Of a stretch of DNA of 49,040 nucleotides, positions 25,449 to 33,432 are shown one piece after another (the first letter of the stretch is position 1; every line of letters begins with the position of its first letter). The translations under genes and the position numbers were made by a program. Source of the stretch: Eubacteriales bacterium (GTDB taxonomy: Bacteria; Bacillota; Clostridia; Lachnospirales; Lachnospiraceae); NCBI GenBank assembly GCA_030524745.1, contig JAUNGC010000029.1:1-49040 (forward strand). Reading direction: 5' to 3'. Below the pieces are notes generated by a model that saw nothing but the letters and a program-made list of their open reading frames with translations, was not told where the DNA came from and did no database searches.

Positions 25449-27599
25449 ATGCGCCCTTTCAGATTGAAAACCGCCGCGCGCGGCAAAACATTTTTTTTAA
25501 AACACAGAGGTCTTCTGATTCCACTTTTTTTGGCGCTGCTTGTGGAAGCGACGGTCTGTCAGCTTTCTTTTTGGAGCACATTGTTCCAAAAATGGACGGA
25601 TATATCCGGAGAGATGGAATTTGTAAGCGGCTATGTGACGATTGAGGATATGGAGACGGCTGCAGCGCAGGGGAATATCCCGGCGGACGAACAGGGATAT
25701 CTGCACGAACAGGACGGCGCGCTTTTACTTCGCTGGAAAAATATGGGCCGGAAGGTGGACCGGATTCATCTGGATCTTGATATTCCGGAAGGCTGTCTGG
25801 TGAAGGCCGCGGTTTTTATGCAGGATGAAGGAAACCGTTACATATATCAACTGGGAACGGGAAGAGTCCTGCTCGCAGGCGTGGAGGAAAACGGCTGGAT
25901 GAAGGTTTATCCGTATGGAGAAACGGACAATCTGTATTTGCGTCTGGAAACCGCGGACAGGTATGGCAATGCGGCCGCGGGAAGCATGGGAGAACTGACG
26001 GTTAAGATAAACGGAGTGGAAATCAACGGGCGGATGCCTTTTGCGCTGCGTCCGGCGCGCCTGCTGTTTCTTTTTGCTCTGTTTTTCCTGCTTTATGGTC
26101 TTTCGGAAAGGAATAGATTTGCGGGGGTTTTGTTTGAGGCGGGGAAGGAAAACAGAAGCGGTCGAAGAAAACGAAGGGCGACGGTCTGGCTGTTTACGGC
26201 CGGACTGATCGCGCTGGCATTTTTCTTCGTGCGCATGAATCCGTCCTGTCAGAAAAATCTGGCGGTTCATCATGCCCAGTATCAGGAACTGGCTGTGGCG
26301 ATCAGTCAGGGCAGGGTGAGCGTGGGGGAGGCAGATCCCGCTCTTTTGGAAGTGGAGAATCCATATGATACGATCTGTCTTCAGGCAAACGGGATTCCTT
26401 ATCAGGCGGATTATGCCTATTATGACGGGAACTATTATGTGTATTTCGGAATTGTGCCCGAACTTTTGCTCTACTTGCCCTATTATCTGCTGACGGGAAA
26501 GAACCTGCCCAATTATCTGGCTGTATTTTTCTTCTTTGCAGGATTTATTGCGGCATCGGCAGGGCTGGTTTATGAACTGATGAAGCGCTTTTTTCCCAGA
26601 CTGCCTTTTTATCTATACGGCGTCGCGGTTTTTATGCTGGTGGGCAGCTATTCCTATTTCTATCTGTTGATCCGTCCCGATCTGTACCATGTGCCCATCG
26701 CGGCGTCCTGCATGTTTACTGCCGCCGGGCTGTGGTGCTATCTGGCCGGTTTAAACCGGGAAAGAGGAAAAACGATGCTTTATGCGGCAGGTTCGCTCTG
26801 CCTTGCCCTCACCGCCGGATGCAGGCCGCAGTTTGTTTTGTTTGCGCTTTTGGCATTGCCCCTGTTTTGGGAGGAAGTGTTTGAAAAAAGAAATCTTTTT
26901 TCAAGAAAAGGCGCCATACAGACGGCTGCGCTGGCTCTTCCTTATGCCGCGGTGGCCGCCGGCCTGATGTACTATAATGCGATACGGTTCGGAGCGCCCT
27001 TTGATTTCGGGGCGGCTTACAGCTTGACCAGCAACGACATGACCCATCGGGGGTTTAATCTGGAACGGATTCTTTACGGAATGTGGTATTTTCTGTTGGA
27101 ACCTGCCCGTCTGGAAGCGGCTTTTCCGTATCTGAAAAGCGTTTCCATTGAGACGGACTATCTGGGCAGGATGGTGAGCGAAAGTAGCTTTGGCGGGATT
27201 TTTGCCTGCAGTATGCTGGCGTGGCCCGCATTGCTTCTGATCTTGCTGCGGACCAAAAAGCGCGCTGAATGCCGGACGGTCTTTTGGACCGGCATTGCTT
27301 CGGCTTTTGTGGCTGTAGTGATCTGTGCGGCGGACGCGACGGGGGCGGGAATTTTGCAGCGGTATAGCAGCGACATTTCCCTCGGCCTTTTTCTGGCGGC
27401 CGTAATCGGCCTTTTTCTGGTGGCGGAACGGGCGATGGAAAAAAAGATAACCGGTGCGTTTCTTACATGGCTAAAGGTGGCATTGATTTTGCATGGCGTC
27501 TTTTTGTTTTTGGTTTTGATACAAACGGATGGCAGCATAAATCTGCTGACAGGAGATCCGGTTATGTATTATAAAATCTGCGCGATGCTGCGCTTTTGA
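25449..27599 (+). CDS. large multi-pass membrane protein, possible GT-C glycosyltransferase
   Basis: A 716-aa protein I do not firmly recognise. One membrane segment lies at about residues 21-40, followed by an outside domain of about 160 residues. Some ten further membrane helices run from about residue 200 to 710. The outside loop after the third helix has HHAQYQELAVAISQGRV and then DYAYYDGNYYVYFGIVPELL. An aromatic-rich loop with acidic residues at this place recalls GT-C transferases that use polyprenyl-phosphate sugars (inference only). A late helix pair carries GILQRYSSDISLGLF. A secreted SGNH hydrolase gene is next, so a shared surface-polysaccharide role is possible. No TTG-type or alternative start is needed; AGGAGC precedes the ATG. 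Confidence 0.72.
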   Translation: MRPFRLKTAARGKTFFLKHRGLLIPLFLALLVEATVCQLSFWSTLFQKWTDISGEMEFVSGYVTIEDMETAAAQGNIPADEQGYLHEQDGALLLRWKNMGRKVDRIHLDLDIPEGCLVKAAVFMQDEGNRYIYQLGTGRVLLAGVEENGWMKVYPYGETDNLYLRLETADRYGNAAAGSMGELTVKINGVEINGRMPFALRPARLLFLFALFFLLYGLSERNRFAGVLFEAGKENRSGRRKRRATVWLFTAGLIALAFFFVRMNPSCQKNLAVHHAQYQELAVAISQGRVSVGEADPALLEVENPYDTICLQANGIPYQADYAYYDGNYYVYFGIVPELLLYLPYYLLTGKNLPNYLAVFFFFAGFIAASAGLVYELMKRFFPRLPFYLYGVAVFMLVGSYSYFYLLIRPDLYHVPIAASCMFTAAGLWCYLAGLNRERGKTMLYAAGSLCLALTAGCRPQFVLFALLALPLFWEEVFEKRNLFSRKGAIQTAALALPYAAVAAGLMYYNAIRFGAPFDFGAAYSLTSNDMTHRGFNLERILYGMWYFLLEPARLEAAFPYLKSVSIETDYLGRMVSESSFGGIFACSMLAWPALLLILLRTKKRAECRTVFWTGIASAFVAVVICAADATGAGILQRYSSDISLGLFLAAVIGLFLVAERAMEKKITGAFLTWLKVALILHGVFLFLVLIQTDGSINLLTGDPVMYYKICAMLRF

Positions 27600-27656
27600 C
27601 GGGGAAAGAAGAGGAATAAGAAAAGATAGTCGATTAAGAAGGGCGTGGATGTAAGG

Positions 27657-27685
27657 TTTACGCCGTTGGAAAATTGTGATAAAAT
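27657..27685 (+). promoter_or_regulatory. possible promoter before the SGNH gene
   Basis: TTTACG (27657-27662) and TAAAAT (27680-27685) are 17 nt apart. The 250-nt gap 27600-27849 otherwise shows only a 36-codon open frame without a ribosome site (27684-27794), so the transcript would have a leader of about 160 nt. Confidence 0.4.
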
Positions 27686-27849
27686 GATGATCCGGGAGTT
27701 TTATTTTCTGTTCGAAACGTTCCGGAAGCCGATAGATTACGGCGGTAAGAAGCGGATGTTGGTCGAGAAAGACACAAAATGGTTGAATAAATAAGCGTGT
27801 TCAACGTATGTATGAGGCGCGCATCGCAGCGCGCAGATCGGATTGTAAA

Positions 27850-28875
27850 ATGCGGAAGAAGAGATTGACATGGTTGATGGCGGCGGGATTTTTTGCAGTA
27901 GTTGCATGGATGCTGCCGGCGGCCGGGGTGCGGGCGCAGGCACAGGAACCGTCTGCGATCTATGTGCAGATGCCCGGTTTTGTGGTGGAGCAATGGAACG
28001 TCCGGCGTCCGATGGCAGTATATCAGGATGCGGTGGTAAGAGTATTGCCGGACCAGAACCAAAAGGAACTGGGCCGGGTGGAAAAAGGGCAGTTCGTCAA
28101 TGCCTGGGGGCAGACGGATACCGGCTGGTATTTTATTGAGTGCAACGGAACGCTGGGTTATGTGAGATATGAAGCGGCGGCTTTTGCAACCCAGGAGCAG
28201 ATTGCCCAGGCGCAGGCGCAGGCTGCGGCATTGGCGCAGCAGCAGGCGCAGGAAGCGGCCCTGGCACAGCAGCAGGCCCAGGCGGCGGCTTTAGCGCAGC
28301 AACAGGCGCAGGCGGCAGCGGCCCAGGCGGCGCAGATTGCAGCGGCGGCAGCACAGCAGCCGGCGGTAACAGCGGGCATCGTATTTATCGGTGATTCCCG
28401 GATGGTCACCCTGAAAGAGGCGGTGGAAAATAATCTGGGGCCGTGTCCGGCGGCGGTCATTGCAAAGAACGGAAGCCGGTACGAGTGGTTTTGCGATACG
28501 GCGATTCCCCAGGGCGATAAGATTATCGGAAAAGGCAGCAAGGTTGTCATTAACATGGGTGTGAACGATCTGTCCAATGCGGATAAATATGCCCAGATGG
28601 TCAACTACTGGGCGGCGGTATGGGCGGCGAGGGGAGCGAAGATCTATTACGCTTCCGTCAATCCTGTATGGGCGAACAGCTATGGCATGACGGAAGAACG
28701 GGTACAGCTTTTTAATTCCCTGCTGCAGTCCCAGTTGATTCCTCAGATAACCTGGCTGGACAGTCACACGTATTTACTGCAGACCGGCGTGCATGCGACG
28801 GACGGAGTGCATTATAAAGACGACACCAATCTGGTGCTGTATAATTACTACATGACGATGATCGGCGCAGTCTGA
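27850..28875 (+). CDS. secreted SH3-SGNH hydrolase
   Basis: A 341-aa exported protein. The signal peptide is MRKKRLTWLMAAGFFAVVAW... with cleavage near AGVRAQA (about residue 30). An SH3-like domain at about 50-112 (AVVRVLPDQNQKELGRVEKG, GWYFIECNGTLGYV) is followed by an Ala/Gln linker at about 118-170 and an SGNH/GDSL hydrolase domain at about 175-341. The catalytic pattern is visible: S183 in FIGDSRM, N239 in MGVND, D318 and H321 in DGVHY. It probably removes acyl groups from surface glycans. I start at 27850 because the signal peptide begins there; an ATG at 27808 would add 14 residues. Neither has a good ribosome site. Confidence 0.85.
   Translation: MRKKRLTWLMAAGFFAVVAWMLPAAGVRAQAQEPSAIYVQMPGFVVEQWNVRRPMAVYQDAVVRVLPDQNQKELGRVEKGQFVNAWGQTDTGWYFIECNGTLGYVRYEAAAFATQEQIAQAQAQAAALAQQQAQEAALAQQQAQAAALAQQQAQAAAAQAAQIAAAAAQQPAVTAGIVFIGDSRMVTLKEAVENNLGPCPAAVIAKNGSRYEWFCDTAIPQGDKIIGKGSKVVINMGVNDLSNADKYAQMVNYWAAVWAARGAKIYYASVNPVWANSYGMTEERVQLFNSLLQSQLIPQITWLDSHTYLLQTGVHATDGVHYKDDTNLVLYNYYMTMIGAV
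28200..28340 (+). repeat. 30-bp tandem repeats coding an Ala/Gln linker
   Basis: About three and a half copies of a 30-bp unit encode AAALAQQQAQ-type decapeptides between the SH3 and SGNH domains. The unit is G+C-rich with few changes between copies, so the copy number may vary between strains. Confidence 0.8.
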
Positions 28876-28876
28876 T

Positions 28877-28907
28877 GTGACAGTTCATCCGGAGGCTGAA
28901 CTGTTAC
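28877..28907 (+). terminator. hairpin after the SGNH gene
   Basis: GTGACAGTTCA (28877-28887) pairs with TGAACTGTTAC (28897-28907), with one G-T pair. No T-run follows, so it may be a transcript-end stabiliser rather than a full terminator. Confidence 0.45.
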
Positions 28908-28948
28908 AGTCTGACGGCTCGTTCCGTTAAAACCCTGAAAATTAGTTC

Positions 28949-28977
28949 TTGACAGATCGCTTTATTCACGGTATGCT
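28949..28977 (+). promoter_or_regulatory. promoter of the trpB T-box transcript
   Basis: A consensus TTGACA (28949-28954), a 17-nt spacer and TATGCT (28972-28977). It places the RNA start near 28984, at the front of the T-box leader. Confidence 0.8.
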
Positions 28978-28983
28978 GGTTTT

Positions 28984-29279
28984 AATTGAAGAAGAAAACC
29001 TGTGAGAAAGATGAGTAGGCATTGGTGAATATTTCAGAGAGCCGCTGCGGATGGGAATGCGGTATAGGAACCTTTGTTGAATGGCCTTTTGAGGCTGACC
29101 CGAACTTTTAGTAGGCGTCGGCGGGAGTCCGAACCCGTTATCAAGTCGGCGTGCATTGTTGTGCATGCATACGTAAGTATGGAGAAAGTGGACTTTCAGT
29201 CAATTTGAGTGGTACCGCGATAAGGAATGATTCTTAGCGTCTCAAATCCTGTTTTACAGCAGGGTTTGAGATTTTTTTA
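28984..29279 (+). promoter_or_regulatory. tryptophan-specifier T-box leader
   Basis: The 370-nt region between promoter and trpB is a T-box riboswitch. The conserved T-box stretch GAGTGGTACCGCG is at 29207-29219, and its ACC bulge pairs with the uncharged tRNA end. The stem I AG-bulge segment CAGAGAG (29034-29040) precedes the distal loop. In the specifier loop, GAA is followed by TGG at 29082-29084, the tryptophan codon. The terminator alternative is CTCAAATCCTG (29241-29251) with CAGGGTTTGAG (29260-29270), then seven T. The expected effect is that low charged tRNA-Trp allows read-through into trpB. Confidence 0.93.
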
Positions 29280-29346
29280 TACTTAAAATAAGCATTTTCG
29301 CAGAACGGAAAATAAATAAATGCCAATCAGGAAAAGGAGAGTAATT

Positions 29347-30738
29347 ATGGCAACGAATGAAAAAATTCCCTACAAAATTTATTTGGAGGAGAGCGAGATC
29401 CCGAAACAGTGGTATAATGTGCGGGCCGATATGAAAAATAAGCCGGCGCCTCTGTTAAATCCCGGAACGCTGCAGCCGATGAAATTTGAAGAACTGCGTC
29501 CCGTATTCTGTGATGAACTGATCAGACAGGAGTTGAACGATACGGATGCGTATATCGATATTCCGGAAGAAATTCAGCAGTTTTATAAGATGTATCGTCC
29601 CTCGCCGCTGATGCGGGCGTATCGCCTGGAAGAGAAACTGCAGACACCGGCGAAGATTTATTACAAATTTGAAGGCAACAATACCAGCGGAAGCCATAAA
29701 CTTAATTCCGCAATCGCTCAGGCTTATTATGCGAAAAAGCAGGGCTTAAAGGGCGTTACGACGGAGACCGGCGCAGGACAGTGGGGCACCGCGCTTTCCA
29801 TGGCGTGTTCTTATTTTGATCTGGATTGTAAAGTCTACATGGTAAAGGTATCCTATGAACAGAAGCCGTTCCGCCGGGAAGTGATGCGCACCTACGGCGC
29901 GCAGGTAACGCCGTCTCCTTCCGATACGACGCAGATCGGCCGGAAAATTCTGCAGGAGCATCCCGGTACAACCGGAAGCCTCGGATGCGCAATTTCTGAG
30001 GCGGTAGAAGCGGCTACCACACAGGAAGGATACCGTTATGTGCTGGGCAGCGTGCTCAATCAGGTACTTCTGCATCAGTCCGTGATCGGGCTTGAAGCGA
30101 AAGCCGCTCTGGATAAGTATGGCATCGAGCCGGATGTAATCATCGGATGCGCAGGCGGCGGTTCCAATCTGGGTGGTCTGATTTCTCCGTTTATGGGAGA
30201 AGTGCTGAGAGGAGAGAAGAAGTATCAATTCATTGCGGTGGAACCGGCATCCTGCCCCAGCTTCACCCGTGGTAAATTTGTATATGACTTTTGCGATACC
30301 GGTATGGTATGTCCTCTGGCGAAGATGTATACTTTGGGCAGCAACTTCATTCCGTCTGCCAACCATGCAGGCGGTCTCCGGTATCACGGCATGAGTTCGA
30401 TTCTGTCCCAGTTGTATGCGGACGGCTATATGGAAGCGCGCAGTGTGGAACAGACTTCGGTATTTGCCGCAGCGGAACAGTTTGCCCGGGCGGAAGGAAT
30501 CCTTCCCGCGCCGGAAAGCAGCCATGCGATCCGCGTTGCGATTGACGAGGCGCTGAAGTGTAAGGAAACGGGAGAAGAGAAGACGATCCTGTTCGGCCTG
30601 ACCGGAACCGGCTATTTTGATATGGTGGCTTATGAGAAGTATCATACCGGCGAAATGAACGACTATATTCCGACGGATGAAGATTTGAAGCCCGGTTTCG
30701 CTTTGATTCCCAAGTTCCCCGGCAATGAAATTGACTGA
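29347..30738 (+). CDS. trpB: tryptophan synthase beta-like enzyme (TrpB2 type)
   Basis: A PLP enzyme that joins indole and serine to tryptophan. The 463-aa product is longer than classical TrpB (about 400 aa) and has the TrpB2-type N-terminus (IPYKIYLEESEIPKQWYN). The PLP lysine is in SGSHKLNSA near residue 119, the phosphate loop is CAGGGSNLGG, and FGLTGTGYFDM lies near the end. No trpA or other trp gene is near. It stands alone behind a Trp T-box, which supports indole salvage or a partner encoded elsewhere. I chose ATG 29347, which has AAGGAGA 6 nt upstream; an ATG at 29320 has no site. Confidence 0.92.
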   Translation: MATNEKIPYKIYLEESEIPKQWYNVRADMKNKPAPLLNPGTLQPMKFEELRPVFCDELIRQELNDTDAYIDIPEEIQQFYKMYRPSPLMRAYRLEEKLQTPAKIYYKFEGNNTSGSHKLNSAIAQAYYAKKQGLKGVTTETGAGQWGTALSMACSYFDLDCKVYMVKVSYEQKPFRREVMRTYGAQVTPSPSDTTQIGRKILQEHPGTTGSLGCAISEAVEAATTQEGYRYVLGSVLNQVLLHQSVIGLEAKAALDKYGIEPDVIIGCAGGGSNLGGLISPFMGEVLRGEKKYQFIAVEPASCPSFTRGKFVYDFCDTGMVCPLAKMYTLGSNFIPSANHAGGLRYHGMSSILSQLYADGYMEARSVEQTSVFAAAEQFARAEGILPAPESSHAIRVAIDEALKCKETGEEKTILFGLTGTGYFDMVAYEKYHTGEMNDYIPTDEDLKPGFALIPKFPGNEID

Positions 30739-30751
30739 TAAAACGAAATGA

Positions 30752-30783
30752 CAATGGGCAGTCCGAAGCCGGGCTGCCCATTG
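30752..30783 (+). other. hairpin downstream of trpB
   Basis: CAATGGGCAG (30752-30761) pairs with CTGCCCATTG (30774-30783), loop 12 nt, without a T-run. Together with the next hairpin it closes the trpB transcript. Confidence 0.6.
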
Positions 30784-30840
30784 GAGTATATGTGGGTAAG
30801 ATACCCTTGTACACTGAGGGTAAAAATGGTCCGTTAAAAA

Positions 30841-30873
30841 AGGACTGAAAATGCAGGATTTTCAGTCCTTTTT
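30841..30873. terminator. bidirectional terminator between trpB and ssrA
   Basis: AGGACTGAAAAT (30841-30852) pairs perfectly with ATTTTCAGTCCT (30858-30869). Five A precede it and a T-run follows, so it serves trpB on the + strand and the tmRNA gene on the - strand. Confidence 0.9.
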
Positions 30874-30876
30874 GAG

Positions 30877-31232
30877 TGGACTAGACGGGAGTCGAACCCG
30901 TGTCCAAAAGCCCATTCCCTGTCCTTCTACTATCATAGTCTGTTCATTGTGTACGGTCTTACTCCGTACTGTTCCCTCGCAATTCAGAGAGCAGACACTC
31001 TGAAAAGTCCGGTAGCTTCATGATACGCCTGCAGGGGCAAAGCTTAACCTGCATCGTTTCTCACATAGTCGATGCCTGGGTCTTAAAGTGTGAGTGCCTT
31101 AAGTCAGACAGCCGCCCTTAGGCAGCGTATGCTAAATTATCTTCAGCGTTTATATTTAGGTTTGTGGTTTGACGCACCACCTGCGGATAGCTTCTCCAGC
31201 TGCAAGACCCCTGTCGAAACCTTGACTAGCCC
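30877..31232 (-). ncRNA. ssrA: transfer-messenger RNA (tmRNA)
   Basis: The RNA that rescues stalled ribosomes with SmpB. Read on the minus strand, the 5' end GGGCTAG (31226-31232) pairs with 3' CTAGTCC to form the tRNA-like acceptor stem. The T arm GGACACGGGTTCGACTCCCG is just before the end. The tag frame (31118-31147) reads GCT GAA GAT AAT TTA GCA TAC GCT GCC TAA, that is AEDNLAYAA, a typical clostridial degradation tag. After the discriminator A comes CTC rather than CCA, so the CCA end must be added by enzyme. The total is about 356 nt. Confidence 0.96.
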
Positions 31233-31246
31233 ATAAATGTGAAACC

Positions 31247-31276
31247 ATTATACGGGCCGGGACAAACTTTTGTCAA
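31247..31276 (-). promoter_or_regulatory. promoter of ssrA
   Basis: Minus-strand TTGACA (31271-31276) and TATAAT (31247-31252), both consensus, 18 nt apart. The predicted start is a few bases before the mature tmRNA 5' end. Confidence 0.88.
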
Positions 31277-31345
31277 CAGTAAATTTCTGGTATTTTCACC
31301 CGCGGGTGTTTATATTTTTTTAATAGTTAATTTTCCATCAGTTTC

Positions 31346-31373
31346 TTGCATTTTCAATATGATCCGATAGAAT
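31346..31373 (+). promoter_or_regulatory. promoter of the zinc-ribbon/DUF5685/J-domain genes
   Basis: TTGCAT (31346-31351) and TAGAAT (31368-31373) with a 16-nt spacer, 38 nt before the ATG at 31412. Confidence 0.65.
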
Positions 31374-31411
31374 AAGAACAGTACGGATAGGAAAAAGGAG
31401 TCTTAATTAGG

Positions 31412-31804
31412 ATGAAAGAGAAATTAATGCGTTTTATGCAGGGCCGCTATGGGGTGGATCAGTTCGGGAGATTTTTGACGTGGGCGAGTATGATTCTTTT
31501 GATTGTTTCCATGTTCTTCGGGCAGATCTGGTTTCTGGCGGCGCTTCTGGTTCTGATTTATAACTATTTCCGCATGTTTTCGAAGAATATTGCGAAGCGG
31601 TATGCGGAAAACCAGAAATATCTGGCGAGTACGGCGCGGCTGAGGCAGTTTTTTTCAAAGAAGAAATACGGACTGGGGCAGCGAAAGACGCATCATATTT
31701 ACCGCTGTCCGAACTGCAGACAGAAGATCCGCGTGCCGAGAGGAAGAGGAAAAATTGAAATCCGCTGTCCGAAATGCGACGCCAGATTTGTGAAGAAAAG
31801 TTAA
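31412..31804 (+). CDS. small membrane protein with C-terminal zinc ribbon
   Basis: A 130-aa protein with two membrane helices at about residues 20-36 and 41-55. A basic stretch follows, and then a zinc ribbon made by two CPxC knuckles, CPNCRQKIRVPRGRGK and RCPKCDARF, at about residues 98-126. The ribbon would face the cytoplasm given the positive residues around the helices. No enzyme motif is seen. It starts 11 nt after AAGGAG and ends 10 nt before the next gene, so it is likely the first gene of a small operon with the DUF5685-like and J-domain genes. Function unknown. Confidence 0.72.
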   Translation: MKEKLMRFMQGRYGVDQFGRFLTWASMILLIVSMFFGQIWFLAALLVLIYNYFRMFSKNIAKRYAENQKYLASTARLRQFFSKKKYGLGQRKTHHIYRCPNCRQKIRVPRGRGKIEIRCPKCDARFVKKS

Positions 31805-31814
31805 GGACCGAAAT

Positions 31815-32660
31815 ATGTTTGGATATATTATTGTGAACAAGCAGGAAATGAAATTCCGGGAATATGACTGCTATCAATCTTATTATTGCGGTTTATGCCA
31901 GAATCTGAAAGAGCGCTACGGCAGAAGCGGTCAGATCACATTGAGTTATGATATGACGTTTATTATCCTGTTGTTGACGTCTCTTTATGAGCCGGAGACG
32001 GAGCAGGATTGCTGCAAGTGCATCGCGCATCCGCTGGAAGCCCATTCCACGAGACAGAATCAGTTTACGGATTATGCCGCCGATATGAATGTTTTACTTT
32101 CCTATTACAAATGTCTGGACGACTGGACGGACGAGAAGAAATTCTCCCGGCGGGCGGCAGCCGGATTTCTGAAGAAAAAGAACGACAGGATTTCAGAGAA
32201 ATATCCGGAGAAGGCAGAGAAAATTTATACCTTGCTGGAGCAAATCCGGCTTTATGAAAAGGCGGGCGAAAGAAATATCGACCTCGCCAGCGGATGCTTC
32301 GGAGAGATTATGGGAGAAATTTTCGCTTACCGTCAGGACGAATGGGAAGCGGAACTGAGAAGAATGGGATTTTTCCTGGGAAAATTCATCTATCTGATGG
32401 ACGCTTACGAGGATATGGAAAAAGACGCAAAGAGCGGAAATTATAATGTTTTTTTATATAAAAGGGAAGAATATCCCGATGAGGAAAGCTTTGAAAAAGG
32501 GGCTTATACGATTTTGAATATGATGATGGCGGAGTGTTCGAGAGCGTTTGAAAAGCTTCCTATCATAGAAAATGTGGAGATTCTTCGGAATATTCTCTAT
32601 TCCGGCGTCTGGTGCCGGTATGAGTTTGTGCAGAAGAAAAAGGAAAAGAAAGATGCGTGA
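31815..32660 (+). CDS. DUF5685-like protein with two Asp-rich motifs
   Basis: A 281-aa helical, soluble protein of unknown function. It opens [20 protein letters not shown] with Cys pairs YYCGLC and DCCKC, which could bind metal. Two acidic motifs stand out: D102-D103-W-T-D106-E107 (a DDxxD) and D196-A-Y-E-D200 followed by D204, then SGNYNVF. Class I isoprenoid synthases use a DDxxD/DxxxD pair to hold Mg2+ and diphosphate, and squalene/phytoene synthases have DxxED followed by a Gly and Tyr. The two motifs here are 94 residues apart, shorter than in those enzymes. The resemblance is my inference, not a family assignment. The gene overlaps the J-domain gene by 8 nt. Confidence 0.75.
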   Translation: MFGYIIVNKQEMKFREYDCYQSYYCGLCQNLKERYGRSGQITLSYDMTFIILLLTSLYEPETEQDCCKCIAHPLEAHSTRQNQFTDYAADMNVLLSYYKCLDDWTDEKKFSRRAAAGFLKKKNDRISEKYPEKAEKIYTLLEQIRLYEKAGERNIDLASGCFGEIMGEIFAYRQDEWEAELRRMGFFLGKFIYLMDAYEDMEKDAKSGNYNVFLYKREEYPDEESFEKGAYTILNMMMAECSRAFEKLPIIENVEILRNILYSGVWCRYEFVQKKKEKKDA

Positions 32661-33402
32661 TCCCTATCAGGTTCTGGGCGTTTCGAGAGATGCGTCGGAA
32701 GAAGAAATCAAAAAGGCATACAGAAAACTGAGCCGGATATATCATCCGGACGCCAATGTCAATAATCCGAATAAAGAACAGGCAGAAGAGAAGTTCAAGG
32801 AAATCCAGCAGGCTTACCAGCAGATCATGAAAGAAAAAGAGCAGGGAAGCTATGGCGGCTACGGCACGCAGAGCGGGAGCGAAAGAAACTACGGCGGAAG
32901 CGCCGGCTATGATCCCTTTGAAGATTTTTTTGGCGGCTTTGGCTTCGGCGGTTTTGGCAATTATGGCGGTTATGGGCAAAGGCAAAACAGGGCCGGGGAT
33001 GAGGATGAATATTCCGCACATATGAAAGCGGCAATGAACTATATCAACAGCGGCCACTACAGAGAAGCGCTCAATGTGCTGGACGGAATTGGCGAGCGGA
33101 CGGCGAAATGGTATTATTACAGTTCTGTGGCGAATCAGGGACTGGGCAATAACGCAGTGGCTTTGGAACATGCGAACAGGGCGCTTTCCATGGAACCGCA
33201 GAATATGGAATATGCGAATTGGAAACAGAGGATGGAATCGGGAGGCAGTTGGTACAGCGGCAGGCAGACGCAGTATGGCGGCATGCCGACGTATTCCGGC
33301 GGCGGATTCTGCTGGAAGCTGTGTCTGGCAAACCTGATTTGCAATCTTTGCTGCGGAGGCGGCGGTTTATGCTGCGGCGGCATGCCGGGCGGATACCGGT
33401 GA
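32653..33402 (+). CDS. J-domain protein with Gly-rich linker and Cys-rich tail
   Basis: A 249-aa DnaJ-like cochaperone. The J domain is at residues 1-65 ([21 protein letters not shown] with the HPD needed to stimulate DnaK). A Gly/Tyr-rich linker spans about 75-115, followed by a TPR-like helical part ([28 protein letters not shown]). The last 30 residues are Cys- and Gly-rich ([21 protein letters not shown]) and partly hydrophobic. It lacks the CxxCxGxG zinc repeats of true DnaJ, so it is a specialised J protein. The start at 32653 lies inside the previous gene's end (8-nt overlap), so expression is coupled. Confidence 0.85.
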   Translation: MRDPYQVLGVSRDASEEEIKKAYRKLSRIYHPDANVNNPNKEQAEEKFKEIQQAYQQIMKEKEQGSYGGYGTQSGSERNYGGSAGYDPFEDFFGGFGFGGFGNYGGYGQRQNRAGDEDEYSAHMKAAMNYINSGHYREALNVLDGIGERTAKWYYYSSVANQGLGNNAVALEHANRALSMEPQNMEYANWKQRMESGGSWYSGRQTQYGGMPTYSGGGFCWKLCLANLICNLCCGGGGLCCGGMPGGYR

Positions 33403-33432
33403 CAGGAAGGGATATTGAAGGAGAGTATGAAT

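Noticed and set aside
27684-27794. A 36-codon open frame before the SGNH gene
   Set aside because: There is no Shine-Dalgarno sequence, no family likeness, and it overlaps the proposed promoter region. It is kept only as a remote possibility.
28200-28340. Regular short repeats that could suggest CRISPR
   Set aside because: They are contiguous, in frame and code an Ala/Gln linker; there are no spacers and no cas genes.
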